The position numbers were made by a program, and so were the translations under genes. From positions 1,488,001 through 1,552,000 of the forward strand of contig CP099420.1 of assembly GCA_024114885.1 (NCBI GenBank): a stretch of DNA of 64,000 nucleotides, read 5' to 3'. The notes under the pieces are model-generated. The model saw nothing but the letters and a program-made list of their open reading frames with translations, searched no databases and was not told where the DNA came from. Within the stretch, counting starts at the first letter, position 1, and every line of letters begins with the position of its first letter. Positions 1 to 12,493 of the stretch are shown here, piece by piece. The DNA comes from Septoria linicola (Eukaryota > Ascomycota > Dothideomycetes > Mycosphaerellales > Mycosphaerellaceae).

Positions 1-654
1 AGGAGTATTGTATTCGTGGGTATCCGGCATGATTTCGACGAATGTTTGCGGTTCATCAAGTGATGCGGTCGCACAAGACACCGCTAGAGAGATGCTTTCA
101 CTTCGTTGCAGGCTGCAGATGGATTGCTGATGCTTTTGCGCTTCTGAATAGGTGGCTTGCCGGAACGGACGAACGCGACGAACGTTGTCTCAACATTCCC
201 AAAGTAGGGCTGAGCACAAAAAATGGCTTGATCTTAAGAAAGCTGAAGTTTGGGCTAGATCTGAAGAGGCGCCAGCTGCCCAGCTTTCTCATGGGCTGGA
301 AGCCTATTAGACTTTCTTGGATCGAGTGCCTAGCCCACGTGGACGGGTACAGACCATTCCTCTTCGAGCGTGCAGCAACCTATTCGACAGAGTCTTGGTA
401 CGTACTCCTTAGCCTCGTGGCTGTATTATGGTTCTATCGAGGTCTAGCTTGAACGCCTTCGCTACACGTTCGCGGTGACCCCGTTCGGGCCCGTTGACAC
501 GCAGTACTTTTTGTTAAGCGATGGCAAGTCATGTACCAATGTATTTTCCGCACGGATGGGCTGAGACGGCTGGCATATAGAGGCGTTGCTGCCATCCGTC
601 TGAAGGTAAGGCGTTTTCTCAACTTCACCAATTACCAATAACGACATCAACATC
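1..654. other. Intergenic, no gene recognised
   Basis: No supported gene is seen. An open frame of 136 codons at 42-452 on the plus strand has no domain, signal peptide or family resemblance, and I treat it as chance. The last ~150 bases should hold the promoter and 5' leader of the secreted-protein gene starting at 655. Confidence 0.5.
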
Positions 655-2120
655 ATGAAGTTCTGTGCACATCTCCTCGCTGCTGCGACAACAGTGTGCA
701 ATGTCCTCGCAACACCTCAACAGCTGGTTCCTAGACAAGCACCTTTCTGCTCGACGGTGGCAACGCGGTGTTCGGGAACGAGCAGACAAGCACAACTCAC
801 ATCATACTGTTCATCGTACCTGGCGATACCAAGAGTCACATCAAGCAGGACAGTCTCTGCAGTAGCAGCACGAGTCACCACAACTCTTACGCAACGAGTA
901 GTTGGACTGACGACGACCTACGTTACTGTTCAAGCAACACAAACAATAAACACCGCACAAACGATCAGTGTCACTCAACTCAGCACTGTCCGCACGACAG
1001 CGACAATTTCGGCCGTATCCACATCGACAACGACATTTACGAGGAGTACTGTGTCCAGTGTTAGCACTGTCCAAGCTGCCGATATCACACAGACGATTTC
1101 CAGCTGCGCTACGGTCAAGAATGATGCCGCACAAATCACCATCATGAGAGTGCCTGGTGGAGGATGGAAGAGAGATGAGCCACACCAGCTATTCGAGCGA
1201 CAAGCTGTGGCAAAGCCAGCCTGCCTCACGTCGTACACAAGTGCCTACCGACAGAGCTCGGCGTGCAGTTGCGCGTCGATCACGCCAGCTACGGTGTACA
1301 CCACGCGAACTGTTACGCCAACAACCACGCTCGTGAGCACTGTTCGCACGACTTCGACGAGCTGGATCACAGCGACTCGGACAAACACCATCCTGCAGAC
1401 TCGAATTACTGGAACTGTGACCAACACTATCGTGAGCACGACAACTCAATCGTTCACAAGCACGATCGTGCGAAATGCATTGGTGTCGACGACCGTTGTG
1501 CGAGGAGTAAGTCTTCCCTCTGATGCTACATCCTCCCAAGAACCTAGCTAACATCTAACCCGCAGTACATTTCTACAACCACCAGATCCGCCACCGAAAC
1601 CGCCTTCGCTCTCGCCGCGGCTCCAACATTCTACATCCAAAACGACCAAACCAACTACGCCTACCTCTCGCCACCCTCATCCGACAGCAAAAAGTCCAAA
1701 CGCGACATCAGCGGCACCATCGCCTTTGACTCCATCCAACAATCCGCCGCGCAGCTCTTCACTCTCCCTGGCCTAACAGGCGGTCTCCTCTCCAACACCG
1801 GCCTCCTCGCCGCCGAAAGCGTGCAAGGACCAGATGATTTCGATGACATTGACGTCCAACTCGTCGACGCGACGGATATCGCTACGGGCGCGTTTGCGCC
1901 TGTGAGCTGTACGTTTTTGGGACAGCAGACTGATGGGACGTGTCCGCTGCAATGCCAGTTTGGCGCGAGTAGTGATGTTACGCAGGGAGATCCTTTTGGT
2001 AACTGGATGGTGGGACAGCCCGGTGCGGCGAGTAGTGAGACGTTTGGGGTGTTTGCTGTTGGGTCGTGGGGGGCGGGTGCGCCTGTGAGTCAGGTGAAGA
2101 AGACGGGGAGGAGGGTGTAG
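655..2120 (+). CDS. Secreted Ser/Thr-rich protein with two cysteine clusters
   Basis: Exons 655-1506 and 1566-2120 are joined in phase across a 59-base intron (GTAAGT...CGCAG), giving 468 residues. The N-terminus (MKFCAHLLAAATTVCNVLA) is a typical signal peptide, followed by LVPRQ near residue 27, a possible Kex2-type processing site; a second dibasic KRD lies near residue 174. Residues about 60-150 and 215-285 are very rich in Thr, Ser and Val, as in O-mannosylated wall or mucin-like proteins. Two short cysteine-containing blocks with a shared TSY element lie near residues 32-56 and 190-210. The C-terminal ~180 residues (exon 2) are less biased, contain FGNWMVGQPG, and may be a folded domain. 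I see no GPI signal. The function is unknown; a cell-surface or secreted role is inferred from composition. Confidence 0.8.
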
Positions 2121-2414
2121 AAGGAGTCTGTGGATGAGAGTGCGATGCATTTGTGTGTGTGTGTGTGGTTCAGCGTTAGGATGAGATACCCCCGTGATAG
2201 AGCTTATGAATCGTGTTCGTGGTCTTGAATTATGACACTTCCCTTTCACCTTTGTTTGTAGGTCCTACCTCGACGTCTGTTGTAGACAAGGATCAGGGTT
2301 GCGTTTAGTCCGACTTCACATGAGAAGAACTCCGTGCATTCCAGGGTATGCTTCTGGAGCAGTGACAGACTAATGGGTATCTTCTTTTGTACATGATATC
2401 CGCGCCACCATGTA

Positions 2415-3112
2415 TCATCGACCCATCATAGCTAGCCGTGCAGGATTAATGTGTTTGTCCGCCTCTGCAGCTTCTGCGCCGCCTTCAGCGTCCTTCTTGA
2501 CCACATCAGCATTCGCGCCCGTCTTTTTCAACTTCTTTCCACCACCCTCCTTGGCTTCTTTGGCATCCTTCTTCGCCTTCTCCTTCTTCTCCAACTCTGC
2601 TCGTCGTTCTCGCTGCTCGTTCAGCCTCACATTCTTCTCCTTGATCTTCTCCTTCCGTCCATCGCTCTTTCCTCCTCCACCGCCCGCAGTCAATTCCACA
2701 TTGATCTTTCGTGCGGTCTCCTTCTTCTTGTGGTACCCTCGCCCAGCGCCACCATTCCTTCGATCAGGATGCACTCCGCCCTCATCGCCATTTGCGCCCG
2801 TGGTCATCACTGCGCCGGCATCCGGGCCTCCCTCTACTTTCCCGCTGTCTATTGCTTCCGGGTCGAACATGGAGTGGTGGTAGATCTTGAGACATGTCTT
2901 CATGCGATCGTAATTCTCAAACTCCAGAAAAGCGAACCCTTTGCTCTTTTTCGTCTTGGGGTCTGTACGATGCCGCAACGTGAATGGTTGGAGTTTTGCG
3001 AAGTGCTTTTGCAAGCTCGAATCTGTCGTCTTGAAGGGCAGGTTCCCTACAAAGACGATGAAGCGCGGCGTTGCGGGTGCAGTAGTCTCTGTCACGGTGC
3101 CATCTTCGTTCG

Positions 3113-3143
<31 letters not shown>

Positions 3144-3446
3144 TGACTTTTTCGAGGCCCGTTGGCGCTTCTTTTTGGGCGGCGCTACTTCCTCCTTGTC
3201 GGCAGCGGCGGAGAGCGCAGGGTCGGCGGTGGAGTCCTCGAAGATCTCGCCAGCTTTGCGCTTCTTCGATGTCTTGGGCGCAGACTCTACGACTTCATCT
3301 GGGACTTCTGGCTCGTCCTGCTTAGGAAGGGCATCTGGTTCTGCGACTTCCTTATGCTTGCGCTTCTTGCCCTTTTGCTGCGCTCTTTCCGCATCTCGCT
3401 GCGCCTTCTTGTCCTTGCGTGACAACGTCGTCTGATCTTCCGACAT
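2415..3446 (-). CDS. NOP6: Nop6-like nucleolar RRM protein, 40S ribosome biogenesis
   Basis: This is a single-exon gene of 343 residues. I chose the ATG at 3446 (MSEDQTTLSRKDKKAQ) because fungal Nop6 proteins begin at this type of acidic/lysine-rich N-terminus; an in-frame ATG at 3545 would add 33 unlikely residues. A central RNA recognition motif shows RNP2 (FVGNLPF) and RNP1 (SKGFAFLEF). It is flanked by Lys-rich nucleolar-type tails and followed by a Gly-rich stretch and the charged helix RLNEQRERRAELEKKEKAKK. Nop6 binds the 5' part of pre-rRNA in early small-subunit assembly in yeast; the role here is inferred from that. A run of Thr codons at about 3113-3141 comes from a trinucleotide microsatellite inside the coding region. 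Confidence 0.85.
3113..3141. repeat. Trinucleotide microsatellite (gtc)n inside NOP6
   Basis: About nine near-perfect GTC units encode the poly-threonine run just upstream of the RRM on the minus strand. Length variation would change the linker without shifting the frame. Confidence 0.75.
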
Positions 3447-3842
3447 GTTTGCTATATGATTGACCAAAATGTCCATCTCGAATTTCTTGCGAGCAAATCT
3501 CGAGACCAGGTGATTGCGGATCTTGCCGATGCAGGGCACTTCCACTAACTAGCCGTCGACCGATCAACCCTAACTACTCAGGCAGGTGCTTGTCACCCTG
3601 GCATCCTTCGCCGCCGGCACAATTGAGCGCGATGGAATGGTGTGCGTGTCGTCCTGCTGACTGGACGACGAGATCGCTGTCAGCGACATGATAACACATC
3701 TCACACCGCATCAAAAGAACGTGATCATTGCCGATACTGCCGGAGCAGAATACTTATGCCAAGCCTAGCACGCCAGAGCTGTGCGACCACCGACATCTGA
3801 ACAAGAACTACCAAGCATTGATCTTCGCATTGGACACTCGCC

Positions 3843-5518
3843 ATGGCTGCCAAAGCAGACCCAGCGAAGGACACGTCCAGTGTGAACGCAGCAAGTGAAG
3901 CAACACCGCTTCTGGCAGCTCCAGCCTCTGCACCTCCAGCAGATTATGCCACTACCGATGGACAAGCCAATGGTCATGCTTCTACAGAAACGGAGCATAA
4001 ACCTATGCCATATACACAAGTGCTGGTGCTCTGCTATGCCTCTCTTGCCGAACCAGTGGCATACTTTGGTATTTTCCCATTTATCAATCAGATGTTCGCC
4101 CGAAACGGAGGTCTAGCTGAGGAGGACGTCGGATTCTGGTCTGGTGCAATTGAATCACTTTTCAGTCTGGTCCAGATGATCCTGATGATCTTCTATGGTC
4201 GAATGGCAGATCGGCTAGGGCGAAAGCCGGTGCTGGTCTTCTCTCTTGCAGGAGTATCTGTCGCCACTGCGCTGTTCGGGGTCAGCACGACGATTTGGCA
4301 GATGATTATGTTCAGATGCTTAGCAGGCTTCTTTGCGGGCAGTGTGGTGACTGTGAGGACGATGCTGAGCGAGATTACGACGAAGGAAACTCAGGGTAGA
4401 GCATTCAGTTGGTATATGTTCACAAGAAATCTTGGCATATTCGTTGGACCGCTGCTCGGTAGGTGTCCGCTCTTGCTGTCACGGAAAGATAAGACTTTGC
4501 TGAATCGACCTAGGCGGTGGACTTGCCAACCCAGCTGATCAGTTTCCGGCGACTCTGGGCAAAGTGCAGTTCTTTATTGACTATCCGTATGCGCTGGCCA
4601 CTTTCGTTTCAGGATTGCTGTGCTTGAGCGGCACATTGACTGTTCTGTTTTTTTCGAAAGAGGTACAACTCACGGCATCGAATCTACTTGATCATCGCTC
4701 ACCATATCGCAGACGCTCATACGGAAAAAAGCCGACGACTCGAAGCCTCCAATGACCACCGTTCAAGTCCTACGAGCGCCTGGCGTTGGGCTTGTCCTCT
4801 ACATCCTCGGCCACACTATGGTTCTCGCCTTGGGCTACACCGCTGTCTCACCTGTCGTGATGTACGAGCCTATCGAAAGCAGCGGCTTCGCCTTTAGCCC
4901 TGCACAGATCAGCTATTTCCTTGCGACAGCCGGCGCGTCGCAGGCACTCTGGATTCTGCTCGTCTTTCCGCCTTTGCAGAAGAAGTATGGCAGCACGAAG
5001 GTGCTCTCGTGGTGTTCGATCTTATGGCCGTTCTTTATGGCTGCCTATCCCGTCATGAATGAGCTGCTTCGACATGACATGGCGACTGCCTTTTGGGTTG
5101 CAACGCCATTCGTGCTTATCGGTGGTAGCGGCGTTGCGATGGCGTTTGGTAAGTTTTCCAATACCCCATCCATGCATCTGCACTTTCTTCTATCACTCAC
5201 TATTCTGTACTGTGACATGGCTAACTTATCTGCTGTGCAGCCGCCGTGCAACTTCTCATCAACGATGTGTCCCCAAAGCAAGAAGTTCTCGCTACAGTCA
5301 ATGCTTTGGCGCTCACTGTCACTTGTGGTGTTCGAGCCGTTGCTCCAGCACTGTTCACCTCGATCTATGCGTGGGGAATCAGGCTTGGCTGGATTGATGG
5401 CCATCTTGTCTGGGTCATAATCATTACCATCGCCGCGGGCTTGAACATTGCTGTGAGGTTCCTGCCAAAGGAGGGTGATGATCGACCAGCGAAAGTAGAC
5501 CAGAGGGCGGAGGAATAA
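3843..5518 (+). CDS. MFS transporter, DHA1 drug:H+ antiporter type
   Basis: Exons 3843-4458, 4514-4662, 4713-5148 and 5241-5518 join in phase and give 492 residues. After a ~55-residue polar N-terminus there are about twelve hydrophobic segments. The MFS motif A between TM2 and TM3 reads GRMADRLGRKPV (residues 119-130), and the TM5 region contains GPLLGGGLANP after splicing. The family resembles fungal DHA1 carriers of the zinc-induced-facilitator/multidrug type, which export small organic compounds across the plasma membrane or vacuole. The substrate cannot be read from sequence. It is divergent from NOP6 (start codons ~400 bases apart), so the two may share a promoter region. The gene appears intact. 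Confidence 0.88.
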
Positions 5519-5971
5519 CGATAAATGTAGAGTCATAGAAGGGATGTCAGGTGAATTGACAACTTAGAGGCTGCTATCTTTCTGAATCTGGCTGGAATGT
5601 CGAGCTTCATCATGTCGGACACTTGGTGCGGCAGCAGATAGCATGTCGACCCTGACTCCATTGAAGCATCATAGCACAGCTCGTGCGCAATGCAATTCAG
5701 CAACGCCATGCTATGCTGACTGACCCGGCTCTATCGAGGCGTGATGAATGACTTTATCGCATTTCAGTGCGCGACAAATGGCGCTTTAACAGCCAAGACC
5801 TGTACGCTTTGGCCTCTCTGGAGGTGTGGTGAACAACGACCGGACAGCAGACTCTCGAGCTGCGATCTGTTGCGCTGTTGGGCTGCCACGCTGAAGCACA
5901 GCTCATGACATTTCAATCGTCCCTGCTCTCTGCGTCCACTTCCTTGCCGGCTAGTGAGACTTGCCAAGTCC
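5519..5971. other. Convergent intergenic region
   Basis: This is the space between the 3' ends of the MFS gene and the phosducin-like gene on the other strand. It should hold both polyadenylation regions. No open frame or RNA gene was recognised. Confidence 0.5.
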
Positions 5972-6804
5972 TCAATCCCAATCACTGTCATCGTCATCCG
6001 CGATCTTCTTGTCGCTCTGCCGTATGCTCCTGTACGGTCTATCCTCTTCCTCCTCCTCCCTCTTCCTTAACCTCGAGTCGCCATACTTGACAGCACCCAA
6101 TCCAGTCAGGAGCTTCTCCATATCGGCCTCACTCGTCTTGTCCCCATTCAGCTCTCTCAGCGTCACAATTTGTCTCTTGATCTCTGTGTCCTTGTACACC
6201 AGCACTGTAGGCGTATTCTTATCCGGATATCCCTCAATACACAAGTTTCCTTGTATCTGGCAGAATTTAATGTCGCCAAACTTTGAAGCGAGACCTCGCC
6301 ATAGCTCAATCATAAGCTGCGACTCGATGTTTGTGCCAGAGGACGAAGTGAGCAGGACAAAGACCCAGGCTTCTTTCGAAGCATCTGTGACTTCCTTGGA
6401 CCATTCTGGTTTCTGCACGGGATAGACTTGATTGAATACGCTTGTTTGCTGTAATTCCGCCATTTCGGCCATGCGCTTTTGGCGGTATTGGTCGAGGAAG
6501 GCTTCATCTTCGTCGTCTTCGAGCTCGTCCAGTTCGTCGAGATCTTTGCCTTCTAGACGGTTCTCGTGGGCGAGTTCGCGGGCTTGGAGGAGGGCGGCTT
6601 CGATCTGGGGAGTGGGAGAGGGTTCTTTCTCCGGGATGATGCCTTTGGAGCGGAGGATGTCGTTCCTGAGAAACAATATGTCTCAGTATGATGGGGGTGT
6701 ATATTGATTGGGTGGGTGGACTTTGAAGGTGGGTGGTACCATTCGGTGTCGGCGTCGGGGTCGTCGACGGGGACGTTGACGGGCATGTCTGGCATGTTGT
6801 TCAT
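5972..6804 (-). CDS. PLP2: Phosducin-like protein with thioredoxin-like fold (Plp2 type)
   Basis: Exon 1 is 6740-6804 and exon 2 is 5972-6665, separated by a 74-base intron that splits a Trp codon; the product has 252 residues. The N-terminus (DTEWNDILRSKGIIPEK) and the helical EEDE-rich segment are characteristic of phosducin-like proteins. Residues ~115-210 form the thioredoxin-like domain (WVFVLLTSSSGTNIE... KFCQIQGNLCIEGYPDKNTP), without a CXXC redox pair. The acidic tail (ADDDDSDWD) is also typical. Plp2/PhLP2-3 proteins act with the CCT chaperonin in folding actin, tubulin and cell-cycle proteins; the role is by family. The gene is intact. Confidence 0.85.
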
Positions 6805-7031
6805 CTTGGCGGTAGTTTTGTCTTTAGTTTGGTTCTTGTGTTTGGTTCATGAAGTTGCCTCAATAATTGAAAGAGGGACAGAAGTTCAATGCGGCTCTGT
6901 TTTCCCCACGAAAGTTAAGTCTTGGCGGCACTTCTCTGAACGTCAGGGACGTCCAGCTGGCACCTCGCAGCATCTTTCTGTACCGCGACCTCTGTCTCTC
7001 CACTTTTGGACCAATTGACCGCGTCCTCACC

Positions 7032-9926
7032 ATGTCGAACAAAAAGGACGACTCGGATGATCTCGGTGTGCTCAAGGTCGACCGCACTTCGGTCTTCCAG
7101 GAAGGTCAGTAACCTCCACCATCATCCCCTTAGGGACCCGCCAATGGGCCACCTGTGCTGTATACCATCCTGACCACTTCTGCCACACAGCCCGAGTATT
7201 CAACATATCGCCCATCTCGCCTCGAAAATGCCGAATCTTGCTCACGAAAATCGCGCTTCTCCTGTCAACAGGCGAAAAGTTCCCAACCAACGAAGCCACC
7301 TCCCTCTTCTTCGGCATTTCCAAATTGTTCCAGAACAAGGATGCCGCGCTCCGACAGATGGTCTACCTGATCATCAAGGAGCTCGCGAACACGGCCGAGG
7401 ATGTCATCATGGTGACCAGCTCGATCATGAAGGATACCGCAGTGGGCAGTGATGTCCTTTACAGAGCCAATGCCATTCGCGCTCTGTGCAGAATTATAGA
7501 TGCTTCTACTGTGCAGGCGATTGAGAGGAACATTAAGACCGCGATCGTCGACAAGACGCCTTCTGTCTCTTCTGCGGCTCTGGTGTCTAGTTACCATCTA
7601 TTGCCAATCGCAAGGGATATCGTACGAAGATGGCAGAGCGAGACACAGGAGGCTGCTTCTTCGGCCAAGTCGAGCGGAGGTTTCATGGGTTTCGGAGGAT
7701 CGTCACAGCATCTGCCAGCAAACACGAATTATATGACGCAGTACCATGCGATTGGTCTGCTATACCAGATGAGGAGCCACGATCGCATGGCTTTAGTCAA
7801 GATGGTGCAGCAATATTCTGCTGCAGGTGTGGTGAAGAGCCCAGCTGCGAGAGTCATGCTGGTCAGGCTTGCCGCGAAACTGGCAGAGGACGACCCAAGC
7901 TTGAGACGGCCAATGATGAAGCTTTTGGACGAGTGGCTACGGGACAAGAGCGAGATGGTGAACTTTGAGGCTGCGAAGGCCATTGGAGACATGCCAGATT
8001 TGACCGATGCCGACATTGGGCAAGCGATCCATGTGCTGCAGCTGTTCTTGACCAGCCCTAGAGCTGTGACCAAGTTCGCTGCGATCAGGATCCTGCACCA
8101 ATTCGCCTCGTTCAAGCCGGACGCTGTGCGACAATGCAACCCAGACATCGAAAGCCTCATCTCGAACTCGAATCGATCGATCGCTACCTTCGCAATCACG
8201 ACATTGCTGAAGACCGGAAATGAATCCTCGGTGGACCGCCTCATGACACAAATCAGCACTTTCATGTCCGAGATCACAGACGAGTTCAAGGTGACGATCG
8301 TGGAGGCAATCCGAACGCTGTGCTTGAAGTTCCCCTCAAAGCAAGCTCGCATGCTTTCTTTCCTTTCTGGCATCCTGCGCGACGAAGGTGGCTACGACTT
8401 CAAACGTAGTGTTGTGGAGAGCATGTTCGACCTTATCAAGTTTGTTCCCGAAGCAGGCGACGAAGCCCTTGCACATCTCTGCGAGTTCATCGAAGATTGT
8501 GAGTTCACGAAGCTTGCCGTCCGAATTTTGCACGTGCTCGGAATGGAAGGACCAAAGACTGCGCAGCCAACAAAGTACATTCGCTACATCTACAACAGAG
8601 TGGTGCTGGAGAACGCCATCGTACGCGCTGCGGCCGTGACCGCGCTGGCCAAGTTTGGTGTTGGACAGAAAGATCCAGAAGTCAAGAAGAGTGTGACTGT
8701 GCTGCTCAAGAGATGTCTTGATGACACTGATGATGAAGTACGCGATCGCGCTGCCTTGAACCTGCGCCTGATGAAGGACGACGATGATGAGTTCTCTGCA
8801 CGTTTCGTGAGGAATGGTAAGAAATCCAGGCACTACTTGGACGATACTGTGCTAACACTTTCCAGACTCAATGTTCTCCCTACCCGTGCTCGAGGATCAG
8901 CTGGCTCATTACGTCAACGGAGGCTCAGCAGAGGCCTTCGCCAACCCATTCGACTTCTCTGGCGTGCCTGTTGTAACCCGCGAACAATCCTTGGCCGAGG
9001 ACCGCACGAAGAAGCTCACAACTGCGACACCCACGCTGAAGGCACCAACGATTGGTCCAAAGAAGACCGACACATCAGCCGCCGAAGCTGCCGCTCAAGC
9101 CTCAGTTGCAACACAAAAGTATGCATCGCAACTCTCTGCCATTCCAGAATTCTCGGCATATGGTGGCGTTCTCAAATCATCCACTATCGTGGAGCTCACA
9201 GAGTCTGAGACCGAATACGTCGTCTCCGCTGTCAAGCACTTGTTCAAGGAACACGTTGTCATCCAATTCGACATCAAGAACACTCTGGCAGATTACGTTC
9301 TGTCAGATGTATCAGTCATTTGCACACCTTCATCACCAGATGAGGACGAAGAGACTTCTCTTGTCGACGACGGCTTCGTCATTCCTGTCGATCTCCTCAA
9401 ATCGGAAGAACCTGGCACAGTCTACGTCTCATTCTCAAGACCCGAAGGCCAATTCGTTGCAGCCTCATTCACGAACGTACTCAAGTTCACACTCAAGGAG
9501 ATCGACCCTGCGACTGGCGAGCCAGAAGAAGGCGGCTACGACGACGAGTACCAGACCAACGACCTCGAACTTGATGGATCCGATTACGTTGTACCTGCGT
9601 TCGCTGGATCGTTCGACAACATCTGGTCAGGCATACCCGATGCCGGCGAGGCCAGCGAAACATTGCAGCTCAGCAATGCCAAGAGCATATCGGAAGCTGT
9701 GGAGCTGCTGGTCAAGGCTCTGGGCATGCAGCCTCTGGAAGGATCAGAAGTTGCTCTATCGACCAGCACGCATACTCTCAGATTATACGGCAAGAGTGTC
9801 ACTGGTGGCAAGGTAGCAAGCACAGTAAGGATGGCATACTCCGCGAAGAGTGGCGTGACTGTGAAGATTACCGCGAGATCAGAAGAGGAAGGTCTTGCTG
9901 CACTTGTTGTTGGAGGTGTCGCGTAG
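7032..9926 (+). CDS. SEC21: Coatomer subunit gamma (COPI, Sec21)
   Basis: Exons 7032-7104, 7191-8816 and 8866-9926 are joined in phase (introns 86 and 49 bases) and give 919 residues, close to the ~935 of yeast Sec21. The N-terminal adaptin-like HEAT solenoid contains highly conserved stretches such as RKCRILLTKIALLLSTGEKF and NTAEDVIMVTSSIMKDTAVG. A hinge rich in Lys/Thr/Ala follows (around 9000-9110), then the appendage (ear) domain ending at EEGLAALVVGGVA. Gamma-COP is a core subunit of the COPI coat for Golgi-to-ER retrograde transport. The start ATG (MSNKKDDSDDLG) is the first in a good context after the leader. The gene is intact. Confidence 0.95.
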
Positions 9927-10408
9927 AAGGGTGATGTGCTCTGAGATATGGCGTCCAAGGCGCAAGGTGGAATGTGAGACTTAGCGTGGAAGGACTTTTG
10001 CACTGGACAGGAACAGAATAGAAAAGTCGAGCGAGCGCGCATGAAGGTCATGCCCGGGTCTGGCGAGGTAGAGATATCTATGATGTATTGAGAGCACTGC
10101 CATTTCTCCAAGCCTTGTTGGGCAGCACTCGATGCGCGTGGCAGACTAAAGCCTCACAACAATTGGCCGAGCTGCGGCCTCACATCTGCGTTCAGAGCTG
10201 GTGTGGTCGCACTACAGACTGGCTGAGCTGTTGCGTGATCTCAGGCCGCAGCTGGACCACGAAACGAAGACAAAACTTGCATAGCGCGCACTGATTCCCT
10301 CAGCTCGCTTTCAACGACGAGCATGCCTGCACCTACGCCCAATGCGCGTTCACAAATGGGTCGGCAAAGCAGTCTAATATTCCTTCTCATTTTACAACTC
10401 TTCTCATA
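9927..10408. other. Intergenic between SEC21 and ankyrin locus A
   Basis: SEC21 3' region and upstream region of the ankyrin locus. No additional gene or RNA was recognised. Confidence 0.5.
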
Positions 10409-12352
10409 ATGAAGGACAGACATGGCCAGTACTTCCAATTAACAGAGTATTTTAGCTCGAGACAGCACAATGGAGACGTACACAACCACTACGGTGATCG
10501 AAAACCTCTGCGTGCGCCACCGAGCGACAAATCTTACGAGCGTGGACTCGTGCAAGCTGCACATACTGGTGCTGTGAAGCGCATCAGAAGATATCTTACT
10601 TTTGATGTCGACGTCAATCACGTCGATGAGCAAGGCTGTACTGCGTTGGACTACAGTGCTCGCACCGGAAACTTCGAGATTTCTGAACATTTGATCGAAG
10701 CAGGAGCCAATGTGGACGCTCGCACGCATGCTGCTGGTACACCTCTTTGCGAGGCTATAATGGCTGGAAAGCTGGAAAAAGCTAAGCTACTGCTTGATAG
10801 TGGTGCTGATGTCAACTTCCGGTGCATGTGGTACGGCTCTGCTATACATGCTGCGTGCTCTACAGGAAGCGTTGAAGCCGTCGAACTTATCATGGGGTCA
10901 GCAGCTGATAGTCATGCTTCCTGCACCAAACTGTGGTGGGACAATGATACTGGTCAGCACGTGCGTGTCGCCTGCACACCACTCTACACAGCGGTCCAGT
11001 ATGGGCATAGTGCACTTGTGCAGAAGATGATTGGAACTGGTGACAGTGTGGATGAGACGAGTGTGGCAGCCTTGCATGACTTTCAGAACACTCAGGCACG
11101 ACCACAAGACCTCGAAAATTCCAGCTGATTTCGAGACTATCCGATCCATGCGGCAGCTCGCTTTGGATGCACCGCTTCACTGGAGATATTACTTGCTGGA
11201 GGCGCTGAAGTCAATGCACAAGACACCGCTGACCGCACTGCGTTGCATGTCGCAGCAGACTGCGGGATGACAGCAGCTATGGAAGTTCTGCTTGTTCATG
11301 GCGCTGACCAGGATAGCCGAAATGGACAGGGTAACAGTCCATTGATCTTAGCTGCGTCGGACAAGAGAACAGACAGCGTTGAACTCCTGCTGAGATATGG
11401 AGCGAGGGTAAAAGTGGTGAATAATAAAGGAGAAGCGGCAATATTCCATGCCGCTGGACGAGATATGATTGACTTGCTTGATCGCTACGGCGTGGATCTG
11501 AATAGCTTCAGCAATGAGGGATTAACTCCCCTCATTAACCACGCGTGGAAGCGGAGATTGCATTCGCTGGAAGCACTTCTCGACCATGGCGTGCCAGTCG
11601 ACCAAATCAGGCCAAGCAATCAAGTACTGGCCACGGAGGGCGAAACAGCTCTCTTTCTGTGCAGAAGCGCTCAGTGTGTGAAGCTGCTCATCGATAGAGG
11701 TGCCCATATACATCACCGCGATGCAGCGGGTCGCACAGCCTTGGCACACCACGTTCAAGGCCAACGCGCCAGTCCACTCAAAGCACTTCTTGACAGTGGT
11801 GCGTCCATTGACGCAACCGATAGAAGAGGACGAACAGCCCTGTTCACGGCTAGCGAGGAGCAGTATGTGGAATTTCTTATCCGCCGTGGTGCGTGCGTCA
11901 ATCACCAGGATGAGGACGGGTGGACAGCATTAATGGAGTTCTCCAGCTGGGGACGAGCCGACTGTGTAGCCACGGCTGTAAAGCTCGGCGCTTCTGTCAA
12001 CCACATATCGTGGAGGGATGGAAACACGGCACTCTGCGTAGCGCAGACAAGCGAGGTTATCGATGTGCTGTTGAGTCATGGCGCCGACATCGAACAACGG
12101 AACAAGCAGGGCTGCACGCCTCTTCTGATCGCGACGTCTCGTGGCGACTGGCAGACAATGTCAGCATTCCGTGAGCGCGGGTCGAAAGTGGACGTGGTGT
12201 CCTATCATGGAGAGAACGCATTACAACTGGCCAAGCGCAATGAACATGAATACACTGCTAAGATCCTGGAAAGAGACTGCCCAGAGCTGAGACAAAGCCT
12301 CGGACCATACGAAATTGTCCACTCCTATCGTATGACCTTCGGTTGTCTATAA
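10409..12352 (+). pseudogene. Ankyrin-repeat protein gene with one in-frame TGA (locus A)
   Basis: Two long open segments, 10409-11125 and 11129-12352, lie in the same frame and are separated only by a TGA at 11126-11128. Together they would encode about 647 residues of near-continuous ankyrin repeats (units such as TPLYTAVQYGHSALVQKM, DYPIHAAARFG, RTALHVAADCG, TPLLIATSRGDW). The reading frame, repeat spacing and C-terminus are otherwise intact. Possible explanations are a nonsense mutation, or an in-frame intron removing the stop: donor gtgtgg at 11061 or gtgaca at 11040 with acceptor cgag at 11135, both weak. Ankyrin arrays are protein-binding scaffolds; no effector domain is seen. It lies upstream of, and in the same orientation as, a second, more decayed ankyrin locus. 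Confidence 0.7.
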
Positions 12353-12493
12353 TATAGGTGAATCGAAGGACGACTCAATCATGTGTTTAGCATTCCTTTC
12401 ATGTAAGCTTTGAAATTGCAACGCTGTAGCCAATGCCTCGCCTTTGGCGTCGTGCTCAGATTGTCAGGTATCGATCGACATGCGTGACATGCG

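Noticed and set aside
42..452. Open frame of 136 codons near the window start
   Set aside because: No signal peptide, domain or coding texture, and no splice partners.
2410..3435. Long plus-strand frames rich in Leu/Ser/Phe/Val
   Set aside because: Complement of the Lys/Glu-rich NOP6 gene; composition artefact.
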